Shown in pieces: positions 22,915 to 34,599 of a stretch of 64,000 bases of DNA. The stretch covers positions 1-64,000 of the forward strand of contig JAAEAF010014809.1 of NCBI GenBank assembly GCA_011037195.1. Reading direction: 5' to 3'. Position 1 is the stretch's first letter. The number at the start of each line of letters is the position of its first letter. The stretch is from Triatoma infestans (taxonomy: Eukaryota > Arthropoda > Insecta > Hemiptera > Reduviidae). The notes below the pieces were generated by a model. The model worked only from the letters and a program-made list of their open reading frames with translations. It had not been told where the DNA came from and ran no database searches. The position numbers and the translations under genes were made by a program.

Positions 22915-23465
22915 TTTTTTTTTTTTTTACTTTCTCTTACTCTTGTAAGAGAAAGTATGGGCGATCGTATCAAATTATCATTATATTGTTTTCAAAGAAA
23001 TATACGTTTCGAGCTTCTCTGAGTCCGAAAAAGTGTTTTTTTTTTTTTTTTTGAAAGTAGTGTGTGGTGTGTGGGTGTTTGTGTGCGCATATGTATGTAT
23101 GTAAGTGAACAGAATAGCTCAAAAACGAAAAAATAACAGTGAGTTTAAAACCTGCCATACCATTTGGGTATCATCATGAGATCTGACAGTAAGTTATCTC
23201 TCAAATCCACAACCGGAAATACGATGTTATTGAATGGATTTTATAATTATTTTTACAATTTCTTCGTATATTTCTTCAACGATTTTCTTTAAACTTGGTG
23301 TATTAACCATGTTTATAAGTCATAATACTATGAGATATAACTTTTATTTGAAACATTTCTCTGATAAAATTCATTTAAGAGGCTTTTGGAGGACGGATGA
23401 AGTTATGTTTTTCTTCTAAAGTGCTGTTGCAGTTTCATATATGATTCTTTCATCTGATAATTCTG
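22915..23465 (-). repeat. Partial copy of family M with terminal hairpin
   Basis: Near the left edge is the hairpin ACTTTCTCTTAC/GTAAGAGAAAGT (22929-22956, 4-base loop), preceded by a T-run. Then, in inverse order relative to 41380-42512, come the TCGTATCAAATTATC, GAGTCCGAAAAAGTG, CAACCGGAAATACG and ACTTTTATTTGAAACATTTC blocks. Only about one monomer and the right end are present. Confidence 0.72.
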
Positions 23466-23762
23466 CCGTGAATAACTCACATGATTTATGAGAGACAACA
23501 TAATTATACAATTAACAAATTTTAATTAAATTTAGAAATTTTTATTCAATTGCTCTAATATAAATATAGAAGTGGTGGGGAAACATGTTAACTAGTACAT
23601 TTGGCAGCCAGAAGTGGAATGCGTTTACACTGTAATCCAGAAGAGAGCGCTAAAATATTGCATAAATGCAAATAATATTTAAAATGTATTGGCACAATTC
23701 TACAATACAACCTAAAGTGATTTTTTATCCAGAAAAATATCTCAGATAAAAGTAATCAAAGT

Positions 23763-24540
23763 ACGGTCGCTCAATGTTTTCAGGATGAGATTCAGGCACG
23801 GTTTTTATACAGGCGGCTGGACTAGCCCCTACTCTAATTCCTTCTTTGCGCTGAAGGCGCTTAGCTCATGTGTCTTCACTTTCAGATTGGTGTTAGAATG
23901 TTCTAAAAGACTGGAAAAACTTTCTTCTCTGAAGGATATGCTTCTAGTCTTGGTACCAGGTCACTTTGGAATTTTTGGGAATGAGGAGGTGGATAGGTTT
24001 GCCAAATTGGTCCCGAGCCTGCTATTGGTGGGTCTTTTGTCACATGTCTGTCAGGCTTCCAGTCATGGACAGCCTCACAGCACTCATCCTTATGGATGAG
24101 TACAGTAGGTTGTCGGCACTTGAGGGGGTCCTGTGTCTTTCACGGACCTCTCTCAGGTATCTGGTTGGTTTCCTCACTGGGCATTGTGGTTTAAGGAGAC
24201 ATCTCTATACAATGGCGCTCATGCCTGACCCCTTTTGTAGAGTCTGTGAGACGGATGAGGAAACACCCATACATCTCATGACGGATTGTTTAGGCTGTGA
24301 GGAGATTAGGTTCCGGACCTTTGGTTGGAATAGGATATCGGTAGAATAGCTTAAGTTATGTCCGTTCAAGGTTCTGGTGCGATTTGTTCGGCCTGTGGTA
24401 AAACTTAGATGGATAAAACCCGGGCCTGGACTTTTGTCCCAGATCCGCTAGTTGTTATTCTTTTGGGGTAGCTATATGTGCCGAGGGAGGCTTTGGATAG
24501 CGTAGGGTTTCGCCGTCACCCTCTTTGAATAATAATAATA
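23763..24540 (+). mobile_element. LINE 3' end with RNase H remnant and SINE-like tail
   Basis: In shifting frames: an RNase H piece (FFALKALSSC, LVPGHFGIFGNEEVDRFAKL with the GNE.D motif), then RYLVGFLTGHCGLRRHLYTM and a zinc-knuckle CRVCETDEETPIHLMTDC (about 24235-24290). The 3' UTR at 24466-24520 reads GGGGTAGCTATATGTGCCGA then GGCTTTGGATAGCGTAGGG and is followed by (AAT)n. Positions 23763-23840 match 28690-28765. In that copy the sequence seen here after the (AAT)n tail follows directly, so this looks like an insertion within an older copy of the same LINE. Confidence 0.8.
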
Positions 24541-25757
24541 ATAATTTCTCCTTCCTATACCCAGATGAGCGTCTTATTTTGCCTTCTTTTTCTTTTCCTA
24601 AAATATCGGGTATCGATTGCAATGAAATCTATCATCCTTTCTAAATAAGTCTCACCATTAGAGATGCTCGAGAAAACCCATGCCTTCGAATCGATAAAGA
24701 ACTTGCTCTATCTGGAAGCTTATTTTCTACAAGTTTTTCGGCAGCAATTCATCATTAAAGCTTGTTAACTGTTGTCTAAATGCAGCACTGTGGTAATTAA
24801 AGAATTGGAGAAAGATTCTGAAAGCATGAGTAGTACTTTCTAAAAGGAATGTTTGACTTTACGCCGGGGATCATTCTTATCAAGTTAACGTAGAAGTCAA
24901 ATGTTGATTACTTGTAAGAATTTTAGTTATGTTGAACATTTTGAAATATTTGAGACACATTTTCCATCCTTGTTCTGTAAACTCGTTAGGTGTAAGGTAA
25001 ATTGTGGGGGGGGGGGAGAGGCAAGAATAAACTCCTGCCAACTGATGGTGCTGAAGATTAATGAGGAATTCTCTAAAAGTAATTAATGATAGGATCGCTA
25101 CTGATGTCTTAATGGTTATGAATATATACCACGTTAATTATTAAGTGAATCAATTATAGCAGATGTTCTCATGTTTTGGAGTTCTCCAATATCCCAAAAA
25201 CTTGAAAGCTTTAGTTGTAAACAAAAAGGTTTCACATTGCCAGTGGCGCTGGTTACTGAAAATGCATGGCCGTCGATATATTCGATAAATATTGTATACA
25301 ACACCAAAGTTTGTTAAAAAAAGGAAAAAAAAATGTGCCATGAAATATGCCACAACTTTCTCTTACTGCAGTTACGACTGTATATAAATATGCCAAATTA
25401 TCTTTGAACTTCAAAATTAGTCATTTGTTCTAGACATAAATGTATCGAGTTAAAGAGGAGACAAGTCCCCCATACTAGGTAGATAGGAGAAGTGATTACA
25501 TTGTAGTCCAGTAGAGAACATGCCAACATATAACTGAACCAACTCTATATATTTGAAATTTAATTTCGCAGAACTATCAAAATGAATGTTTAGGGGGGGA
25601 TATTACTTGGTTTATATCTGTGCACTTTCTAATCCAAAGGAAATCGTTATACCATTTTCGAGGAAATTCCAAACAGCTTAAAAATCTGTATTTAATGTCA
25701 CACTCCGGTTACCATTGAATTGAAGTAATACTTTAGAGGAAAGCTAAATTCTACTGT
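24541..25757. other. Mostly unassigned stretch
   Basis: 24545-24580 resembles 28768-28800 (see the LINE entry). The rest has no recognised gene. A G-run near 25007-25016 and scattered short similarities to family M around 25360-25380 and 25600-25720 are too weak to call. Confidence 0.5.
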
Positions 25758-26268
25758 TGTCCTCACACGTTGGCCTTTCATGGACTGTTGCGCCATTGGT
25801 TAGTATAGATATTAATAAAACTTCCATAACATTCTAGAAATATTTTATCTTTGAGATAGTAATCAAAACGAGTATTTATCTACATATTCCCCATTTCTTT
25901 ATGCACTTCATTTAATTAATTACTTAGAAAAACCTATAGTTACAATTGTGACATAATTCCAGGTGAAATTTTTGGTCAGCCCTAATAAACGTTAGTAAAC
26001 ATTGTAATTTTAGTCCTCACGCGTTGGTCTAAGTGGCTAGCGCTCTCACCTTTCGTGCGTGAATTCAGGGTTCGATTCCCATGAGGCCAAAATGTCGGAG
26101 TTTGACCCAACATCGTGATAAAATGTGGGAAGGTACAGTTAGTAGCGCCTAGGTAACAAGGCCGGAACTAATCGGCATGGAAACTGCGGCGTACTTATCA
26201 CACGTCCCCTATTTAAATCGCCTCTGGCAAGCCCTGGCTCTTCATGGGCTGTTACACCAAAGTGTTTT
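25758..26268 (+). mobile_element. SINE family B with its conserved linker
   Basis: A full tRNA-derived SINE lies at 26013-26268. Its head reads GTCCTCACGCGTTGGTCTAA then GTGGCTAGCGC (A box) and GGGTTCGATTCCCATGAGG (B box and acceptor end). The body follows (GTTTGACCCAACATCGTGAT) and a tail ending CTTCATGGGCTGTTACACC. Upstream is a ~210 bp linker (25805-26012). Before that is a second SINE-B reduced to its first and last bases (25758-25801). The same order of SINE and linker occurs on the minus strand at 52201-53250. Too much extra sequence follows the head for this to be a host tRNA gene. Confidence 0.82.
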
Positions 26269-26335
26269 TTTTGTGTGTTAAATTCTACTCTTCCCCAAGA
26301 AAACCCACAAAAATCAATTCAAATATAAGTGATGG

Positions 26336-26366
<31 letters not shown>

Positions 26367-27854
26367 GGAGCTATTTTCAACATACTTGCGAATAACTGAA
26401 GAAATCATTCATTAAGGTCTGATTCCTCAATCTAATACTAATTAATGGCGTATTTGGAAATGATGTGAGTGGCTAATGATAAAGATCGTATCTTGCACTT
26501 CTTTCTGTTAAATGTACTCAAAAAATGAATCAACATCCTGGGTATGGAGACATGATAGGTTGCAGTTGTGAAATAAAGATCTTTGATAATTTATTATAGA
26601 TAAATATCAGCAATGAATGGAAGAAACTCAGAAAAAGAAACGTTCTAAATTTGTTGTCATGTCCGCAGAAATTGAATACAGTGGAAAGAAAGAGAAATAT
26701 AAATGAATGAGGATTTAGTTTGGCCTAAATTGAAATTTTCCTTATTAAAACAATTATAAAGATTGTGTAGATGTAATTTTTTCATGTTCAAACTTCTTCA
26801 ATTGTTGGAAACAATTTAATAACACTAAATAATAACGTAGCTTTTAATTTGTATAATTTAAATTGAAAACAATGAAATAATAATAATGACTAAAAGATTT
26901 GTTTTATAAACTTATTAAACGATATATATATATATATATATATACTTATAATGAAGTCATACTTGTAATGTAGTAATCATTTTAAAACTCAATTATGTTT
27001 ATTACAACAGATATTAAAATTATATTCTGTAAAATTAAGTCAATTATGCTTTAGGGAAGTTTTAGTAGAATTGTATATATATATATAATTCTAAAAGATG
27101 AGAGGAGACATAGAGAGGTATATAAAAGAATATTTCCTATTAATTTATTTATGAAGTTAAAATAGGCACACAATTAGTTTGATGAGCTTTACTATTGAAA
27201 TGAAAACTGAAAAACTGGGGAGCACTTCGTGTTGTGTTTTTTAATAATCGTAATAATGATCAAATTAGAAAATCTTATCTTATATATATTTTGGAGAAGA
27301 TAAATCAGCACAAAATGGTTTGAAAAGAGTCAATAATTGACGGAAGAATGGAAAAATTAAACGAAATGATGTTATGATTTAAGGAAAGATACCAAATATT
27401 TGTGTGTGTTGCAATTATTTGCCCGATTTACTAATGAGAATTATAAGAGTCAGCGATTGCTGATACTACCACAGCCTGAAGATAAATTTTTTGTCATCTT
27501 TATAGTTAAAAAAAATCAGCTGCAACGCTATGAAAAAGTAATTATACAAAATTTAAGCAAAGTATTTAGACTCTAAAAAGACCAATTTTTAAACCGACTA
27601 ACCAGATGAAACAAACAAATTGAAAGATTCTGGAAATTTAACTGCCTATGCATACGATTCGACAAATATACAACATCATCACTATAAACATATGCAACAG
27701 GCATTCAAGGTGAAATGTAAGTAAGTACCTTAATAATACAATAAAGTTTCAAGTTAAAATGTTAATAGACAACAGTCATATCGAAACAAAAAAGAAATTT
27801 TGTTCAAATAACCTTAATGATACATTAACATACGAAAATAATTAGTCCGTTATT
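26269..27854. other. Unassigned AT-rich stretch
   Basis: Contains (TA)n runs at about 26345-26365 and 26922-26943 and a CT run before the first. No gene, tRNA-like box or recognised repeat. Confidence 0.5.
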
Positions 27855-28095
27855 TTTTTTTTTTTTATTAATTTAAGGCGTCTCAACATCTGTGGTCATT
27901 TGCGCCCGGAGCCTTCTCGGCGCACTGCCGGCCTCCGGACAGTGTTCTCCCGTTACAGACGACACTGCCCATCACCGGAGAGTGAGCTGTAGGGGCTCCT
28001 AGAAAGAGAAAATCTAAGGGTAGCACGGCTGGATTCGAACCCGTGATCTCCGCGTTGCTATCCAGCGCGCTACCACTGAGCTAATCCCTTCCCAA
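27855..28095 (-). mobile_element. Complete tRNA-derived SINE (family A) with target duplication
   Basis: Flanked by AGTCCGTTATT on both sides (27844-27854 and 28096-28106), an 11 bp target duplication typical of LINE-driven insertion. On the minus strand: GGGATTAGCTCAGTGGTAGC, GCGCTGGATAGCAACGCGG, GGGTTCGAATCCAGC (B box), the body with CTGTCCGGAGGCCGGCAGTG, the tail TGACCACAGATGTTGAGACG and a poly(A). At 241 bp this is the best reference copy for the family. Confidence 0.93.
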
Positions 28096-28137
28096 AGTCC
28101 GTTATTAAGCGCTATGTAGTCGATGTGTAGTAGTGTA

Positions 28138-28468
28138 TATAATGGGTATGAGATGGAGAAAATTCAGTTTGAAAGATAATGAACTGAAAATAATGCTGAA
28201 CACTCTATAATGAGAAAGTATAACACTAACGGACTGGACTTTGCAGAATATATAAATGATAGTGAGATATTTAGAGTGAGTAAAGAGAAAGATTGTTGAC
28301 GCATTGTGACTGTTGTATGAACTGTAGAAAGACTGTCCCCTATAGGGCTAGCGCAGCTCAATTTAAACAGAGTCTCCCACTCTAGTCTGGCCTAAGTAGT
28401 GAGCGAGACTCTCAATTTTTGTGTGTCTCTCTCTCTGCTTTAGATCCCTCTCTTCGAATGCTATTACA
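28138..28468 (-). mobile_element. LTR-like element (family L1)
   Basis: Minus strand: starts TGTAATAGCATTCGAAGAGA, has CTAGAGTGGGAGACTCTG, CAGTTCATACAACAGTCACA and AAAGTCCAGTCCGTTAG, and ends ACCCATTATA. Start and end match the solo LTR at 19954-20258. No target duplication recognised. Confidence 0.68.
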
Positions 28469-28689
28469 TCATCTACATGTAGTTAAGTTAGACTAGTAAG
28501 TCCAACTGTGTTCAGTAGAACAAAGTTTGTATAAGAAACAATGTGCGGATTATAACCAGTGCAAGGACTTTCTACTCTAATCTTTTAGAGTGAAAAATAC
28601 GGTAACGTGAGGATAGAGTGTGACAGAGTCTAATTGGCATAGCGACAAAATGAGAACGAAATCATTGAAATTTTGACGGTTGACGGTGA

Positions 28690-29520
28690 CTCAATGTTTT
28701 TAGTGTGAGATTCGGGCATCATTTTTTTATACAAGTGGCTGGATTAGCCCATACTCTTTTATACTTCTCCCTCCAGTATCCAGATACGTGCGCTTCTTAG
28801 CTGAGTTGCCCAGATTGATCAGCGAAGAAAAATTGCAGGAAATAGGAGGAATTGGTCGTCTTTAACTTCAATGGACATTGGAAAGTGGAAGGGTGCCGCA
28901 AAAAAAGGGTAGACTGGCGTAAGCTGATTGAGGCCAGGGCCCAGGAATGGGCTGTAGTAGCACGGAACAAGAAGAAAAAAGAATACGCGTTTGGTCTAGC
29001 GATTCCTATCCTTACCTTTCCCGAATCTGTTTTTTATTCTCAAGACATGCAATGGCACGCTAAAGGAATCAGAGTAAACGGCGTTTATTTAAATAATGTT
29101 TGCATACGACATAATTCTGATTGCCGAATTCCCGAAAGTGGGTAAAGGTGCTTGAGAAGCGTGCTGGCAAACATATTAGCCTTTTTAGTATCGAGAAATC
29201 AGAGACAGATTGCCTTGACCAATGATGAATTTAGCCAAAAAAAGTGAACCGTTTAAAATCTTCTACATTGAAGAAGATGTGATCGATGAAATTCAACTTT
29301 AAAATTAAAATTTAAATGAAAGGTCTAAATTTTAATGAATTCCTTATTCTTTGCATGACATATGTCTTCTCGTTTTTGCATCCATGTCTTCTCAGACATG
29401 GACATAACGAAAAAGAATTAGCAGCGACTCAGAGCAGCTCTAAGAATCATGGAACGGAGTGTTCTTAGAATAACTAGAAAGGAAAGGGTTATGGATAAAA
29501 CTTTTTTTTTAAAAAAAAAG
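28690..29520 (+). mobile_element. LINE fragments: RNase H piece joined to RTE-like reverse transcriptase
   Basis: 28690-28810 matches the start of the RNase H LINE at 23763. From about 28850, frame-shifted pieces give RVDWRKLIEARAQEWAVVAR, KGIRVNGVYLNNVC and, one frame over, FAYDIILIAEFPK (degraded FADD region). Near 29420-29500 comes LRAALRIMERSVLRITRKER, a motif found after the reverse transcriptase thumb in this class. The open frame 28852-29145 is this remnant rather than a host gene. Joined parts of different LINEs suggest nested insertion or deletion. Confidence 0.68.
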
Positions 29521-30519
29521 TCTTTTTAGTACCAGCAAAAACGTCTGTGTAGGTGAAATGAAGAAGCCAACTTTTCATAGATTTTAGCGTAGCATCTCAA
29601 AATTTACACAATATTCACCCTCTCCCACCCTCCAAATGTACTCATACAGTACCCTAAGGGCCTGCAGAAGTAATTTTGTGCAACTAACTTTGGATTTAGC
29701 AAACTTAAAAGGCAAGCTCTAGTTCAACAATATACATACTCACTTCACACCCATGGGAACCATAATAGATCTTTTGCGATTTGCCTTTGTTGCCCTGCCC
29801 TCTATTTTTTAGTAGAACAACTAGGCAAAATTAACAGTCATATGGTAAATATTTATTTAATTTCCTATAAGTTTCACCCATAAAACTTCATTTTGCCTTC
29901 TTTTTTTTAAGTCAACCTGCGAATTAGATTTAATAAACTCTTGCCTGATTATTTTCTGAAGAGAGTTATCACTTTCTTTTTTTTGGAAGTAATGATCACT
30001 TTCTTTTTCTGTTCTGATGCAATCAAGTATTGCAACAACCCAACTCTAACAATCATCCAAACAAATCCTAACATTAGCGAGCCGAATGCTTCTTGTATGA
30101 TTCACTTTGATATCCAAAGAAGTTAACAGATTCGAATTTTCTGATTACATGAATCAAAGATTCACATATGCGATGGGTCAAATATTTTTTTGAACTTTGT
30201 TCATCAAAAATGAATGAAGTATTCGGCCAGTTATGGTGAGAATTTGTTGATGATTGTTAGAGATTGGTAAGTGGTTTGAATGAAACTGAAGCACTACTAA
30301 ATTTAAAACGCATAAAAGAGATTTAGAGTCTGAGCAATCAGGCGTAAGCTTGTTGGTCCTGATAAGAACTTCTTGTTGATATTTTGATTTATATAACTAT
30401 GTTTTTAAACTACATTCTGCATTGTACTTTCTATCCGATTTTAGGCTCATCTTCCCTTAAAAATTTGGAGGGACCTATCTGAGTTATAAGTAGTGAGTAG
30501 TACCAGTGACTTAGTCATG
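29521..30519. other. Unassigned stretch
   Basis: AT-rich with no recognised element. The open frame 29941-30126 is short and unconvincing. Confidence 0.5.
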
Positions 30520-31015
30520 TAGATAGATAGATAGATACTTTATTCGTACAGCACCAAAGGTACAGAACAGTGTCAAAAAAAGAAAAGTTTCAATCATTTA
30601 TGGAGTAATAATTTTTATTTAGTAAATATTTCTTAAGTTCCTTTTTAAATTTATTTTTGATAGGCTCACCTGTAGCAAAGACTCAGGCAAACAATTATAG
30701 ATTTTAGCGGCCATATATAGTGGGCTTTTTCCAACTTTTGAAGTCCGATGTGCACGCACCTCCCAATTAGTTATTTTACCTTGTCGTAATGTTATGTCGT
30801 TCCCCTCTACGCCGGAACTTATTTGGATGTTCTAGTACAAATACGGCACATTTAAGGCTATAGCAGCAGGGTAGTGTAAGAAAGCCTAATCGCGGAAATA
30901 GTTCGCGACAACTTGTATCCTTTCTAACCTTGCATATTATTCTAACTACCTTCGTCTGATATTTAAACATTCACCGCTAGTGGCGCGCTTCCCCACAACA
31001 TTATGCCATAAGTCA
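30520..31015 (-). mobile_element. LINE 3' end (Jockey/CR1-like)
   Basis: Minus strand: SVMTYGIMLWGSAPLAVNV, then after a 1-base shift FKYQTKVVRIICKVRKDTSC, RELFPRLGFLTLPCCYSLKC and HNITTRQGKITNWEVRAHRT, then a KSPLYMAAKIYNCLPESL segment. This is the typical C-terminal region after the reverse transcriptase. The 3' end has a (TATC)n tail (plus strand TAGATAGATAGATA at 30522-30535) after GTACAGCACCAAAGG. Confidence 0.85.
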
Positions 31016-31589
31016 TGACTGAATGGAACAGCGCTTAGTAGGCCGGTTTCAGTCCTTCAATCGTCAGTACGTCAGTCAGTCGTCACATCAAATAACATAG
31101 TCTACTTAATTTCTCAATTTTTCCTCAATTAAGGCACCATAATTTAACGTAGTCGTAGTATGTAATTTCGTAGTGATAAGGTAACGAAAGAGTATATCGG
31201 TGATATATTGACATGTGCCAGGTCATTACTTTTTCTTAATGTTTAAGAGGAACATTGAGATGTGTAAAATATTCGAAACTGAGTTTTTACAGAAAGATTT
31301 GTCACATAAAACTGTAAACTGCAATCACTTGTGTTGGTTGTGTATAGAACCTGCGTATAGAAGTGCATGTATATTCTTTGACATGTGGCTCACGAGGAAG
31401 CATACCGTTTACTGGAGGAGTGTTGGGATACAGAAGCAATGCAAGGTATTTAACGAGAATCCAAAATAAACTAAGAGCGAGTAGCTAAGAAGGTATCACT
31501 GCTATGGTTACAGAATACTGCCTCCTTGGAAAATACTCACAGAATATGGATCTTGTATTGGTATCGTTTTATTGCTACCGGAAGTTGAA

Positions 31590-32180
31590 GTGATGAGTAA
31601 GAGTAAGAGATTGTTAATTAGAGGATAGATTAGAGAGTTGGTATTCGAAATGCGTACTACTGATTTATAAAAATATACTATATTTTAACAAATAATTTAA
31701 AGAGATATAAAATAGAAAAACTAAGATGCACAATTGTAAATAACTATAAGAATTATAAAATGAATATAAAATATTAAAGAAGTTAGTAAAGTGTTAAAAC
31801 CTTAAATAGGGACGCGCTCGCGATGTGAGATGGTGCTTCTGATCTGAAAACTGATGTAGACGTTTGATGCCTGAGTCGAACTGAATCCCTCCTCCAGTGG
31901 GGCGACGTGTTATATTTGCATCACTCACACATCGACGCTGATGTGTAAGTACGTGTAACACTAAGACATCTCTTGTGGTATATTGACCCTAGGGGAGGTC
32001 AGTAGTTAACAAGGGCTGATTTGGCCGGGGTGGCGACGCTTTGTTAACAGATGGTGGGCCAGGTAGGCCAGTAAGGTATTATCTCTTGACTGTATATTGA
32101 CCCTTTTTGAAAGAAATACAAAAAGGGTTTGCCGCGGTTCATGACCTGCAGGTAGCAGCTGGCTGGACCCTTTTCCAATT
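31590..32180 (+). repeat. Unidentified ~600 bp repeat R, copy 1
   Basis: Shares in order TTATAAAAATA.ACT, ACTAAGATGCACAA, ATAGGGACGCG, a CCAxTGGGGCGA block, ACTAAGACATCT and a GCCGCGGT block followed by a CAGCAGCxGGCT-like stretch with 43590-44165. The copies are well diverged. Noncoding; no ends recognised. The preceding 31016-31589 holds nothing I can identify. Confidence 0.6.
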
Positions 32181-33839
32181 TTCAACCACTAGTAGTAATT
32201 TTTAGATTTATTTAAAAATTATCTCTTCTTTTTTTCTTGCTATCGCTATCACATCACAATCTTGTAGAGGATAAATTTTGTAGAAAGTATGACAAGTAGG
32301 ATGAAAACCATCATACCTTCTTTAGGATTCTGTAAATTTTGCTCATAAAAGATTCCTAGAATTTGGGCCGGAATACTGGCAGCAAACCTGGGATCAAAAT
32401 ACTCTCTCACCACAATTTTGGCGTTTATTAACCGATATAGGATTGATATAGGAAGAAGCCCAGGTGAACAATGAAGTTCATCAACCTCTCAATAAGCCCG
32501 TCTATAAAATTGATGTGAAAATTAAATGAATTTCTATTTTTTTCTATGGAATTATTAAAAAATAATCTTTATGCGCCCCTTAACTTTTACTTAATAAAAT
32601 CGTCTCTATTTAATCAACACATATTAATTAAATTATTTGATAAAATTAAAGGAATTAATTTGATAAAATCAACTTAGTCTTATTTTTATGATTTCATAAT
32701 ATTTAATGTAAACTAGTTATATTGAAAATTTTTAAAATTTTCGATTTGTTCAGGAATAAATATTTCTTTTTTATGAAAGTCTCTTTATAAATATAAAAAT
32801 GGGTATGTATGTATATATTGTAAATCATTTGTCACATTTAGCTGAGGTTGGTATGAGGTGTTGTTAGTCTCGTTTGTACATACACTCTAGCTATAAATTA
32901 CATAGCGTATCAGTAACCGAAGGGGGTGGAACGCTGGTCTCGACGTGTCACCAGACTGCGCGCTCTCCCGTTACAATCTCTCGCTCACGTATTTATCAAC
33001 CCCCCCCTTCCTACCCGTCCGCTGCCGGTCCTTTCAGTATGTTTAGTTATGAGAGGTAACAGGAAGTGATGGAAGTTGCGAGAAGAGGCGGCCGAATGAT
33101 AAGCTGTATACCAAGTGCACACTATTGTGACAACATTTCCACGCCCGCCTGTCGGCCAGATAAAACCGTACCACCAGTTACAAAGAACTAACTCTCACAA
33201 TCTTCACCCTTTCCCTACCTACACACAAACCACTTTGCCTCTTTTTAGAATTCTCCTTCTTCTTTTAGTATATTCCCCTGCCAGCCGTTCCCAAGCCCTA
33301 CTTTTTATTTTTTTATTTTTTCTTTCCAACAGAGAATGCCATTAAAAGTTTGACTCTTTTCCATCCACTTCTACTCCACTTTCGCATAGGCTCTTGATCT
33401 TACCCTCTTATATCAAGCCTTTCTTTCTACATTCACGATTACCTAGCTAGAATCATCTTAACCACAGTAAAGTCCATTCTCCTTGCTTCTAATTACACAT
33501 CTAACTTCTCTGGTGAAGAGATAACAATGAAACGAACCAAAGCTCTCCATCCCATTTCATACCGCCGCCATTCTTTTCAAACTAAAATTAAAATGCCAAA
33601 GACTTCCTCAGGTAGATTGGTCTTTTACTTCCGACCTATAGTGAGCAATCTAACGTGTCAACCAAAACAAATTATGTTTAATCAGTTCAGAGCTTCTTCT
33701 AATACTTTCTTAATTAAACCTCTTCTTTATAACATAGAGAATTTTAAGAAATAATTATTTTCTTTTTAACTCAATTATTCAACTTTGCTTGTATATTTCT
33801 CATATAATTTATATATATATAATATATTTTTGATTTATT
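32181..33839. other. Unassigned stretch
   Basis: AT-rich to about 32870, then a somewhat GC-richer patch (32900-33180) with GAACGCTGGTCTCGACGTG and a C-run, then T-rich sequence. Open frames 32874-33059, 33115-33345 and 33527-33754 show no recognisable domain. Confidence 0.45.
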
Positions 33840-34450
33840 TTACAATTTTTTTACTTTCTCATATTTCTAGTAAGAGAAAGTTTTGCATGTGTTTTAACAA
33901 AATATCTCAAAAACGAAAAAATCCAAGATTCTCAAACATTTCGGATTCGGTATTATGTCGCATCAGATACGAAAGGTACGGGTAAAATCCAACAAACCTA
34001 CGCGCTACTTTATTGAATTTTTTTTTTTTTAGTTTTTCACGTTTTTTTTTTTTTTTTTTTTTTTTTGGAAAAACGGCTCCAACTTACTTCTTATCAGTTT
34101 AACTTTAAAATTCGTATCCCCTTTACATATACTTTCACTTTTATTTGAAACATTTTCCAGGAAAAAAATCAATTTTTTTTGGGAGGTATTGGGGAAACAG
34201 TAGCAGCGTTATGCTTTCCTCTAAAGTCACAGTTAATTGCAATTTATGGCTTTTAACCACCTCCTACATAATATTAATATATATATATTGGAAGCATGGA
34301 TAGAGGTCCAAGTTTGAAGAAAATCTGTTAAACCATAGGTACAACTCTATCGGATAGGTTTTTGAGTTTTTTTAAATTTGCTGGAAAATGGCTATAACGA
34401 TTTTCTTTTAACTTGGAATGCTCACTGCACAGATATAATTTTTTTTTTCA
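33840..34450 (-). repeat. Diverged partial copy of family M
   Basis: Near the left edge is a degraded hairpin (ACTTTCTCATATTTCTAG then TAAGAGAAAGT, 33851-33880). Then come CTCAAAAACGAAAAAAT, a T-rich block, ACTTTTATTTGAAACATTTT and CTTTCCTCTAAAGTCACAG, as in 22915-23465 and 37040-38020. Confidence 0.62.
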
Positions 34451-34599
34451 TTTATTTGCAAAATTTACAACTGCTGGTACGCTTGCATAACCAGTAACCA
34501 GTAAATGAGATGACTCACAATAATGGGAATGAAGAAATTACCTAGTGATGACCCTCCACACTATTACGCTGCTCACGTATAAGAGATCACGAGGCCACT

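Noticed and set aside
26013..26086. tRNA-like sequence with good A and B boxes
   Set aside because: It is the head of SINE family B: the same body and tail follow it here and in the minus-strand copies at 52.5-53.2 kb, so it is not a host tRNA gene.
28852..29145. Possible host gene of 97 codons
   Set aside because: KGIRVNGVYLNN followed in the next frame by FAYDIILIAE marks it as a broken LINE reverse transcriptase.
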